The translations under genes were made by a program, and so were the position numbers. DNA of 10,649 bases from Hyphochytrium catenoides. Its lineage: Eukaryota; Sar; Hyphochytriomycetes; Hyphochytriales; Hyphochytriaceae. Every line of letters begins with the position of its first letter. Position 1 is the first letter of the stretch. Shown here in pieces: positions 1 to 8,330 of this stretch. The notes under the pieces are model-generated. The model was not told the origin of the DNA, searched no databases, and saw nothing but the letters and a program-made list of their open reading frames with translations. The stretch is taken from positions 1 to 10,649 of the forward strand of contig FLMG01003310.1 of the NCBI GenBank assembly GCA_900088475.1. Reading direction: 5' to 3'.

Positions 1-107
1 TTGGTGAAGGAAAGTCCAGTAGTCATCCATCAGAGGTGATGACCGATGACAGAAAAGAACTACCGGGCTTTTTGCCGCCCGCGTCAGCATCGCACAGCTC
101 GTCCTGA
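1..107 (+). CDS. C-terminal end of an unidentified upstream gene (partial)
   Basis: A reading frame (codons begin at base 3) is open from the window edge to a TGA at 105-107, giving about 34 residues that end in a Pro/Ala/Ser-rich tail (GFLPPASASHSSS). Its composition resembles a disordered C-terminus, and codon use is like that of the clearer genes nearby. It is on the same strand as the large lipid-protein gene that starts 200 bases further on. Too little is visible to name a family. An overlapping open frame on the other strand (23-280) is the main competitor; it lacks an ATG, so I prefer the + strand reading, with modest confidence. Confidence 0.4.
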   Translation, partial: GEGKSSSHPSEVMTDDRKELPGFLPPASASHSSS

Positions 108-306
108 TCATCATCAGCGTGAGTGCCATGAGGGACTAGGACGAGGAAGATGACGCTAGAACTCGATGTTGCTCTTCTTCCAAGATAGAGTTTAGCGCCG
201 GTTGACACCCAACAGAGGCTTCCGAATCCTGACATCGCCATATTGGTTGTGCGGCAACGACCCGAGGTCTCAGTCAGCAAGGCTGGGGTGATATCTGCGC
301 GAGAGG
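108..306 (+). promoter_or_regulatory. Intergenic leader of the CHI-START-START-CHI-PH gene
   Basis: This 199 bp stretch lies between the probable stop of the upstream gene and the ATG at 307. It should contain the 3' end of the first gene and the promoter and 5' leader of the second. An in-frame TGA at 289-291, six codons before the ATG, supports 307 as the start. I see no TATA box or repeated element, so the regulatory assignment is by position only. Confidence 0.4.
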
Positions 307-3300
307 ATGGTGAAAACAGTCAGGGAACCGAGAACAGGAAAGGAGTTCCCAACATTAGTAGAGCATGGAGACCTTTTGTGCGGTACAGGAGCTCGTGTCA
401 AGCGAATTGGCTTCGTTGACGGTGAGATATGATTTGCCCTCTTGTATGGCGTAGCTCGCATCTATCTATACTTTTTAACTCGGCCTATCTCCCCTATACC
501 TCGAGTCGGGACTTCCGTTAGTTGCGGCTATCCTTTCATTCTATGCCACTTGCTTCCCCAAAAGTTAAGGAACCTAACGTAGCCTCGCTTACATATGTTC
601 ACCTTCCAGTCAACGTTTACGGGATGGCCCTGTATGTGGACCCGGTGGGAGCATGGGCACACCTGAAGGAGTTTGAGGGACTTCCGGGGAGCGAGCTGGC
701 GTCTCGGGTGGACTTCTATTCGAAGCTCATTGCAGCGCCGTTCAGGAAAACTATTGTCCTGACAATTGCCAGATATCTTTCAGACTCACAGGTGTCTGGT
801 GGTTTCTCAGAGAGCTTTATACCTCGGCTGGGCGAGCACAAATACATCTTTGATTCGCTGAGCCGCTTGTTGCTGGGCCAGCTGTTCACGAATGACACTC
901 AGGTTATGTTTATCATGGATAATGGTACTTTTACGCTAAAAATCAACGACAAGACTCTGGGAACTATTGAGTCATCCGAACTTGTGACTGCAGCCCTCAG
1001 TAAGTCCATTGCATAAGCAGAGTAGCACAAAGATATGCGAGCTGCTAACAAAGGGGTGGTACCTCCGCAGGCGTTTATCTGGATGACAACCCTATCTCTC
1101 CCGAAGGAAAGAAATCTTTAGTGGCAAGAATGCCCAAAATCCTTGCCCTGGGAGCTGCGGCTGAGGCCGAGAATGCTAGGGGGGTGAGTCACAACCTGGA
1201 AGCGGCAAGTTCTGCTGTCCCTCAGCTAAACGGGCCCAGTGCTGGCAAAAGTGAGAAGGGGGCGGCCTCCAATGGAGCCCTACCTCGGAGCCTTACCGAG
1301 TACGGAGAACCCGATATATTTCCTGCCTTCAAAGAGCGCATTCGTAGGGCGGAGAAAGACTTCTTTGACGAGGTGTCTGAGACCGGGAACTGGGTTTTTC
1401 AGGCTGAAAAAAGGGGAATTCAGAGCTACGCACATATCAAGGGCGATGGCACAATGATGGGAAAAGGTGTAATCCCGTACAGCCCTAGGCATGTCCTGAA
1501 CGTCATTCTGGATGTGGAAAAGAAAGGTGAGCTGGCCTACTTCTAGATATTGCTTTTTTCCTCTTCCAATTGTTTGCCCGTGGAGTCCCTCTCCATCCCG
1601 TGTTGCCAAGTGTTTATTGCGACAACCTGATCGCTTGTAGCTGCGCTTATTAGAAGTTCGCGCTACCATCCTTGGCATGTTCCTATGCTGCTTACATTTG
1701 CACTCGTAACCAACAGGAGAGTGGGACTATGATTTGGACCATGGCAAACGTGTCAAGGTCTTTAACAAGCAATGTAACCTGGACTACCTTTGTTATAAGG
1801 CAGTCTGGCCCACGGCTGCCAGAGATTTTGTGTCCATTGTCCAATGGTTTACGAGGCCGCATGATGGCTCTGTCCTAGTCATCGCACTACACCACGAGGA
1901 CGGGGCGGTGCCAGAAAAGAATGGGAACGTAAGAGGGCGTTGCCTACTTGGTGTCTGGCACATTATCCCTAGGGAGGAGAACACCCAGTCCCACGTTACC
2001 TTTCTTGTAAGAGCTGACCTAGGCGGAAGCATTCCCAAGTCAATTGCTGCTAAAGCACAAGGCAACCAGCCATTTTTGATCTACAACATTTGGAAAGTCC
2101 TAGACAAGACCCTCCAGGGCAAGAATACTACCACTGAACCTGTGGTTAATTCTCCGGAGTCCTCGGCATCTGCGGCACATGCCACTCCACAGCTGCCAAG
2201 TATGTCGAATCCCAAGGAGCTAACCATCTCAAAAGGCCCTGTGAAAGCAGCCTCAGATTCTTACGGGACCCCTATCTATCCCCCTCAATTTGAGACCAAG
2301 CTCCGACAGGTTGAAAAGCAGTTCTATGAGGAGGTTAGCCGAGAGGCAGATTGGACGCTAATTGGAGAAAAGGACGGTGTCAAGGGCTGGTCTCGCGCAG
2401 ACGGGGCCACATTAGGGAAAGGTGTTATCCCCCATAGCCCCAATGCAATTTTTTCTATATTAGCTGATCCCAGCAAGAAATGCCTGTACGATACGGATCT
2501 AGACTTGGCAAAGACACTGAAAAGAGTCAGCCCACAGTGCAACATTGACTACTACCTCTACAAAGCTGTATGGCCTACAGCCGCGAGGGATTTTTGCTGT
2601 GTGGCATTCTGGAAGGTCCTTGATAACGGCACCATTCTCTTCCTCTTCGGAGAGCATGAGGATCCAGATTGTCCCCCGGTTAAGTCGAATGTGAGAGGTA
2701 AAGTAACTATCGCTGTGTGGGAGCTGGTACCTCAGAACGATTATAAGGCGACACATGTTACATTTATGGTAATCAGCGAGCTTGGGGGTTCCATACCGAA
2801 GGCTATCCAGAACAAAGTAGCACAGAATCAGCCCTTCCTGATGAACGGTATCTGGGGAATCTTAGACAAAGAACCGTCATATGAGGCCCAGGCACGAGGC
2901 AAGTTGGTAGTGAATCCTAACGCAGCGAGTCCCGAACCAGCTGCGACTCCTAGCGGCAGGCAGACGCGGGCGGATTCAACTCGTAGTGTAGATTCCAGTG
3001 TTTCTCAGATGCAAAAGGTTGATCTAAGCGGGATGGACCTTTCTCCTTTGACTGAACCCAACACTAGCAAAGTGTTCCCTGGTTCTCTGCCGAATGGTGA
3101 CATCCTCCTTGGCACTGCATGCAGAACCAAGACTATTGGATTCATCAGCGGTAAGGATTGTGCGGCCAGGCTGGGACTCGCAAGATAACTCCCCTATCAT
3201 TTCACCTATGCATGGAATTGATTTGTCTGCGTCCCAGATGTATTCCTTTTATGGTGCATTTCCCTTCGTTCTTCTGCTTGCTCACCTGGTTTATCACTTC

Positions 3301-4825
3301 TTGCGCAGTTCGCGTGTACGCACTGGGTCTCTACGTCAATCCTGCTCAGTGTTGCTCTGAGTTATCGCGCTATCAAGGCCAATCCCTTGGCGCGTTGCAG
3401 CGTGACGAGAAGCTCTATCAGGACCTGATCAACGGCTACTTCCGTAAAACTATCGTCATTATTCTGGCGAGAGATTTGACGGAAGACCAATTCTCGGGGG
3501 GTATTTCCGAAGCTCTCATGCCCAGACTTGAGCAGAAAGAGGAGTGCTCCAAGTTCGTAGCCCTGTTTAAGGGTCAAAGCCTTAAGAATGACTCCGTACT
3601 AGAGTTCTCGATCAGTACAGATGGTGAGCAGATGTTTCTCTGACCTTCTTGCCGTCGAATCCTTATCAATCAGTCAGCGCGCAGCGTTTTGATTCGCCTA
3701 CATTCTAGTGGTTTGCTCCGTACCTTGTTCTATGCTTTTCCGTCTGTTCTTTGTTTGTCGAGGAAGGCCGATGGTAGAGGCGTCGTGTACGTTTGTTATT
3801 TGTTGTCGAGGAAGGCCGATGTCAAGGCGTTGAAACCCAATTCCATGATGCGTAATGTAGGGTTACTGGAGTACACCTTGAACAAGGGAGATTTGCAGAA
3901 CCTGTGGAGCGAAGATTTGGGCCATGCTTTTATGAAGTGCTTTTTCGACCAGGCCTCCGCTGTTGGGCCTGAAGGCAAGAAGTCTCTCATCTACAAACTA
4001 CCACAGCTGCTTGATCAAGCACCAGCTGATGAGGGCCACACTTTAGCGGACGAGCTGGAGAGCATGCGAGACAGTCTGGAAGACCAAGAGCCTGGAACCA
4101 AGAGGAAGAGAGGGATTCTTTGGAAGTTCAATCCATACGCACAAGGCATTCTTATCCCGACCTGGACCAGGAGATATTGCGACTTGGACAGGACGATGTT
4201 TGGCATGAAGAAAAGAAAGACCGATCGCGTGTTCAAGAGGAAAGTGAACCTACGATACTATACAATTGAGGGTGAAGGCATAAAGACCGGGAAACAGCTC
4301 ATGACTGGCAAAAGAGGAACGTTCTTCACGTTTACGCTTAAGCCGCAAGAGAAGTACAGGGCGAAAGATCTGCCTACATTTCGACTGAGTTGTGAAAGTG
4401 AGGACGAAGGCAAGGAGTGGTTTGACCTGATCCGTGAAGCCATCAACGCAGATGAGCTGAAAGCACAATGGCTTGCCCGGCGCCAAGCCGCGATCCTTAA
4501 AGCTCAAACAGTAGTCAATGAAAGGAGTGGGGACTCCACTGTTGGCGGGAGTGAGGTTGGAGAACCCAAAGCTTTCAACCCATATGGACCTCGTACCAAC
4601 GATGGCAGCCTGGACTTCACCTCTCTGCTTAATCTAGTAGAGAATTTGGAGATGAAGGACAAGCTGATTCTACTCTTCGCTGTTCTCATCGGAATCCTGA
4701 TTCTGCCTTATTTATCGACGATCGTGTGGGCACTGCTTTCTTGGGTCCCATTCATCATTGTGTGTGGGGCGGTGGTTGCTGGCCTCTCCCACTATCAGCA
4801 GACTGTCACAAGTAAAACGCACTAG
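307..4825 (+). CDS. Multidomain lipid-binding protein: CHI-like / START / START / CHI-like / PH / C-terminal membrane anchor
   Basis: Six exons join in phase: 307-421, 610-999, 1071-1526, 1717-3150, 3309-3623 and about 3780-4825 (1251 residues). Residues 1-200 are a chalcone-isomerase-fold domain (EPRTGKEFP, GTGARVKRIGF, VYGMALYVDP, FRKTI, ISPEGKKSL). Residues 252-452 and 508-707 are two START lipid-transfer domains sharing GKGVIP, YKAVWPTAARDF, NVRG and LGGSIPK. Residues 765-985 are a second CHI-like domain (GTACRTKTIGF, VYALGLYVNP, FRKTI, GPEGKKSL). Residues 1010-1125 are a PH domain (GILWKF, WTRRYCDLD, terminal EWFDLIREAI helix) with a Lys/Arg-rich insert. Residues 1198-1240 are strongly hydrophobic with a central Pro, so one long or two short membrane segments, leaving a 12-residue tail. 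Linkers are Ser/Ala/Pro-rich. Known of the families: CHI-fold proteins can bind fatty acids, START domains bind lipids or sterols, PH domains bind phosphoinositides. Inference: a tail-anchored cytosolic lipid exchanger. Exon 4 spans START1 to CHI2, so this is one gene. The exon 6 acceptor is the least certain junction. Confidence 0.85.
3742..3831 (+). repeat. Imperfect tandem duplication (~48 bp period) at the last intron/exon junction
   Basis: An 18 bp identical block occurs at 3756-3773 and 3804-3821, 48 bp apart. Similarity extends on both sides with single-base indels: a T-rich stretch before it and AGGCGT(C/T)G after it. Each copy thus contains a pyrimidine-rich tract, the block, and an AG followed by GCGT. 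Only the AG ending at 3779 in the first copy keeps the reading frame from the donor at 3624. The equivalent AG in the second copy (ending 3826) would reach a stop ten codons later. Confidence 0.7.
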
Positions 4826-5090
4826 TTCTAGTGGATAGGATGGGGAATAAATAGTCTAAAGGAGTTCGAGAGGGGACTTTTGGGCGGGACAGGGACAGTA
4901 GGAGCGACAGATTGCTGGGGATGATAGTTGATTGGGAGAGGAAGGGAAAGAGAGAGAAAGACTAAGGAAGAGTGATGAGGACATGTGCAAGTAGTGGCGA
5001 GGCAGAGTAGGTTAGAGGACTTTGGGTAGGTATATTGGTAATGGCTTTTTATAAAAAGGTACTATGTGCCCAGAGTTAGAGTGACATCCC
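4826..5090. other. Convergent intergenic region with a purine-rich tract
   Basis: These 265 bp separate the stop codons of the lipid-protein gene (+) and the carboxypeptidase gene (-), so they should hold both 3' ends. The middle is G/A-rich on the + strand, with an uninterrupted purine run of 28 bases at 4934-4961. No coding frame or RNA gene is apparent. Confidence 0.6.
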
Positions 5091-6636
5091 TTAGACAGAC
5101 CTCAAAGTGTCTAGCACTGCATATAAGCCATCCACACAAGAGGCCCCAAGTCTTTTACACCGTTCAATACTCCATCCACCCTCCTCATCGGGCATCTCAA
5201 TATTGTCCTTAAAGGGCATCTCCTGGGTCATTGAGAGACAACCAAAAGTTTCAGCTGCCCAGGCTGAGAGGATACTGAGGTTGGCTGTTCCTGCAGCTTC
5301 TTTGGGATAACCGTGTATTCGTTGGAAGTCAGGGTTGGCCATCCTGAGAGCTTCTTCATACCTAAGCCACGATTCATAAGCCCCTAACCGCCAGATGCTA
5401 TGTCAGGGTTGTCTTACCTATCCTGGCGCTTGTGTCGCGCCTCGGTAGCACTGGGTACTGCCCTCGGTGTCCAGGATACAAAGACGTAGGGCAGCTCCTC
5501 ATCAGAATGCACATCAAGGCAAAAGTCGACCCCGGTGGCGAACATGTATTGCTGAACTCTATACACCTCAGGGCTCTTCTCCAATGACGGTTGAAGCCAC
5601 TCACGGTTTAGGTTAGATCCTGAAGTTAATAGTGAGACAACAGCTTAGGAGTCCAGTGAAACTTCTGAAGCTTCGCTGCATAAGCGTACCTGAGGAATTC
5701 ACCCTCAGGTATCCTCTTCTAGAGCCGTCTGGATTCATATTCGGTACTATAAAGACATCACCCTTGGACAGAACTTTCCGCACGACGGGGTCAGCCGGAT
5801 CAAGCAAGCGCTGAACGAAGCCTTCCATCCACCAGCTTGCTTGTGTTTCTCCTTTATAAAAGAAAACTAAATAAGATCCAAGGGACAGAAACATAGCCTT
5901 TCCTAACTACTACGCAATACCAGGGTGTTGTCGTCCAACAACCCACAGTGCCAGCTTTTCTCGGAGCTGGGATTTCTCCATGCTTCCTGGTAGCGTCTTG
6001 ATGGGGGACGGAAGTGTTGGGGCCTTGTCTCCAACAAGAAGGGCATCAATAGTGTTGCCGTCGAGGGTCTCTCCCAGAACTGCAAGCTGATGGATGCCAT
6101 CAGTCCATATCAGGAAGAAAGAAAACAGAAGGGAAATTCCACCTTGCATCTGCCAGTGCGAGAAGTTTGGCACTTGGAAAGGAAGTCTAGGTGCCGTTCC
6201 TGAGAGTAGGGCGGGTAGTAGGCGAAGAAAATGGAGCTATACGAGGGAGTCAATGTCCAAGAAAGGGAGGTCCCGTCGTAACTAGTGCTACTCAAGCAGA
6301 ACCATGATTCACGATTATAGCTTGCATAGACCCGATATCCTGGCCAACCATCTGGATAGGACGTCTTGCCTGTAGCACGGAGACGGTAGAAAGTCTAAAA
6401 AAATTGTTTCACCGATAAAAGGCCAAAGGCATCTATGTCTACTCACTGGCGTTGCAGAGCCTAAAGGTGTAGTTATGTCCGGTGGACATCGCTGCTACCC
6501 TGAAGTGGAACCACTGCAGAAAGGGCTTGCCGCAGTCCGGAGCGTCGTAAGGAACATTGAGGAGTGCTTCCCGCTTGTCCTGGTCAATACTTATGACTTC
6601 TATAGCTCCAGAGTCGAAGTTTGCATTGATCTTCAT
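5091..6636 (-). CDS. M14-family zinc metallocarboxypeptidase, cytosolic carboxypeptidase (CCP) type
   Basis: Six exons on the minus strand, 6636-6447, 6369-6143, 6086-5921, 5851-5690, 5619-5418 and 5361-5091, join in phase to 405 residues. The N-terminus (NFDSGAIEV, FLQWFHFRV, YPDGWPGYRVYASY, YYPPYSQERHLDF) matches the beta-sandwich domain that precedes the catalytic domain in cytosolic carboxypeptidases. The catalytic domain begins near LGETLDG. Zinc ligands are visible as HPGE (His193, Glu196) and LDVHSDE (His286). Substrate-binding residues lie in NMNPDGSRRGYLR and NLNREW (Asn253, Arg254), HGYP follows, and the general-base Glu363 is in TQEMPFKDN. No signal peptide, so probably cytosolic. 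CCP relatives trim C-terminal or side-chain glutamates, for example from tubulin. The overall form resembles the compact bacterial/protist branch rather than large animal CCPs, so the substrate is open. Introns are 56-77 bp. The ATG at 6636 is preceded by no recognisable N-terminal extension. Confidence 0.9.
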
Positions 6637-7350
6637 CGTCCTAGCCGTTCACTTTGTCTGGTGCTGTATGGTGTTAAGACGATGGCAAATAAAAGGTCCA
6701 AGTGCAGTTGTTTCGTCGTGACTTCTTTCGATATGGACAACGCTGCTGGATGTCTAGGGTGGATGACTGACTCTTGATCGAACTGAAGCCACGTGCTGGC
6801 ATACAGATGAACGTCCTTGAGCTGGCACTCTTGGAAGGGGTGGTCCCCCTTAGATAACTCGATGACTCAGATGTCTGCGAGTGGATGGCGCTCGTAGAGA
6901 AGAGTCGCCCCGCCGCTGGAGCCTCTGGACATCTGGACAATCGTGATGATGGTGCGAATCCAGCAGAATAACGGCTTTCCCCTCAATCGCCCTGCCATTC
7001 CTGACGTTAGCGGCTCCTGGGGTGCTTTATTAAAGCGTGGTTGTAGATTCGGTAATTATGTTTAAAGCCCTAGGGGTGTTGGGTGGTCAACAAACCCCAG
7101 AAGTATTGACGGCACAAACTCCAGACCATCGCTGCCTTCAGAAAGTCACTTGCTGGCAGAGTTGAGACTCTGCCCTCATCAGTTCCGGCTGCTCCTCAGA
7201 AAGAGACATCCTTGACAGGATTTGGGAGAAGTGCCAGAGTCTGCTACTGGAGCAGCAGCAGGACCTTGTGAAGACTGGATGGGCGCTGGAGCTATCAGAC
7301 CTTAGAGACTTTGCTATTGCTGTCGCCCATCGGGCTCTTGGGGGAGCATC
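6637..7350. promoter_or_regulatory. Divergent intergenic region between the carboxypeptidase and bL21m genes
   Basis: These 714 bp lie between two divergent start codons and should carry both promoters and leaders. No TATA box is evident. A 17 bp motif around TGACGTTAGCG at 6996-7012 recurs at 9947-9963, upstream of EMC6. The right half also contains long open frames on the + strand that are described separately. The minus-strand frame at 6674-6940 has no recognisable protein features. Confidence 0.4.
6996..7012 (+). promoter_or_regulatory. Shared upstream motif, copy 1
   Basis: CATTCCTGACGTTAGCG, 339 bp before the bL21m ATG. It differs in one base from the copy at 9947-9963 upstream of EMC6. 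It contains TGACGT, the half-site type recognised by bZIP factors in many eukaryotes. A regulatory role is inferred only from the repetition and position. Confidence 0.25.
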
Positions 7351-7423
7351 ATGTCACTGTTCCGGGGCCTTCAGGCTCTATCTCACAGCCTCCTTGTACC
7401 AAATAGAGGGACATCACTGTTAA
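7166..7423 (+). other. Unassigned open frame with protein-like composition, overlapping the bL21m start
   Basis: A frame opens after the TGA at 7163-7165 and closes with TAA at 7421-7423, without an initiating ATG. Between about 7208 and 7350 it reads like an amphipathic helical protein (ILDRIWEKCQSLLLEQQQ, then ELSDLRDFAIAVAHRALGG). An AG at 7198-7199 could be a 3' splice site. The last part overlaps the bL21m presequence in another frame, which argues against a complete gene. A second frame, open at 7110-7268, also looks partly protein-like (LQTIAAFRKSLAGRVETLP). Possible explanations are a decayed gene fragment, an unrecognised exon or chance. Confidence 0.25.
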
Positions 7424-8176
7424 GAGGTGGCCAAGTTTCTCAATCTAGCGTCCTATCAATTAGAGCACTGTCCCAAGGGGCAGAGGCTACCGCCGCTGTC
7501 TCTCTACCAAATGCACAGCAGAAGCTACGACACCATCCGCCACCCCTGTCCAAGACATGGAAGCAGCCTAGAAGTAGTATCGTGGTGCACAAGCAAGACA
7601 GGGCGAAGCTAAAGAAAGAGGAAGCGGCAGCCGCGCTTTTACCGGTTCCGCCTGAGCCCGTCTTTGCGGTAATCAAGCTCGCAGGAAGTCAATATAAAGT
7701 GACGAAGGTTGGTACACTTTGAATATGATGGGTTTCTTCTCTCTCTAATCCGACTCATTAGGGCGACACACTTTACGTCGAGAAAATCAAGGGAGCAGAG
7801 GTGGGCACAGAATTTACTATTGACGAGGTAACAGTACTACTGCCGCGATGACTCTCCCCATAGAGTAACGACAGTGTTCATAGGTGTTACTCCTCGGATC
7901 CAAAGCAATGACCGTAGTGGGTCGGCCACTGATTCCTGAGGCCAAGGTAAGGACTATTGCTGTCTTCACTGCGACCTTGTCAAAGTTTAAGGGGTTCGAA
8001 TTTAAAATGTTTCTCGACAGGTCACAGTATTCGTAGAGGAACAGACCCTGGATCAGAAGGTCATAGTGTTTAAGAAAAAGAGAAGAAAGGGCTACCAGAG
8101 GAAGCAAGGTCACCGCCGACAGGTGACCATTCTTCGTGTCCAAGATATCCATACCACAGGCATCTTAAAAGTGTAG
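7351..8176 (+). CDS. MRPL21: Mitochondrial ribosomal protein bL21m
   Basis: Four exons, 7351-7707, 7762-7827, 7884-7946 and 8021-8176, all joined at phase 0, give 213 residues. The first ~95 residues start MSLFRGLQALSHSLL, are rich in Arg, Ser and Leu and poor in acidic residues, as expected for a mitochondrial targeting presequence plus extension. The bL21 domain follows from about residue 100: PVFAVIKLAGSQYKVTK, GDTLYVEKI, DEVLLLGSKAMTVVG, then the basic KKKRRKGYQRKQGHRRQ signature that contacts 23S-like rRNA. bL21 is a large-subunit protein that binds rRNA near bL20. Introns are 54, 56 and 74 bp; the first donor (AAG/GTTGGT) is weak, but the protein is exactly continuous across it. A plastid bL21 is an alternative, less likely from the presequence. 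Confidence 0.88.
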
Positions 8177-8330
8177 AGGCTCTTCCGACGTGCCCATACC
8201 CTTTCCGCTGACGTTCCCATCACAGTTGGGAAGTACGGTGAGCTTTGTTTCTGCTCCTAGCAGGTGTGGACTAGGGCCAGACCTCACAGCCCTAGCAGCA
8301 GGATTGTTATCTTAGATTGCCTGGAAACTG
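8177..8330. other. Convergent 3' region between bL21m and the unrecognised minus-strand gene
   Basis: 154 bp between two facing stop codons. It must hold both transcript ends. I see no coding frame, RNA gene or repeat. Confidence 0.5.

Noticed and set aside
23-461. Minus-strand open frames of 85 and 63 codons at 23-280 and 270-461
   Set aside because: They overlap the + strand partial tail and the first CHI exon, show no family motifs, and the 23-280 frame begins at TTG rather than ATG.
522-609. N-terminal part of the 164-codon + strand frame starting at 522
   Set aside because: This is intron sequence. The CHI-like domain continues upstream only through the exon at 307-421, spliced at 422 and 609.
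3158-3308. Treating the CHI-PH-TM half as a separate gene starting near 3158
   Set aside because: The sequence at 3151-3308 has a good donor and acceptor, and the CHI-2 N-terminal strands (EPNTSKVFP, GTACRTKTIGF) lie in the preceding exon in matching phase.
6674-6940. 88-codon minus-strand frame upstream of the carboxypeptidase, considered as an extra 5' exon
   Set aside because: The CCP-type N-terminus begins naturally at the ATG at 6636, and I see no donor/acceptor pair that adds meaningful sequence.
7817-8152. 111-codon minus-strand frame across the last bL21m exons
   Set aside because: Shadow of the bL21m gene, whose exons carry clear family signatures.
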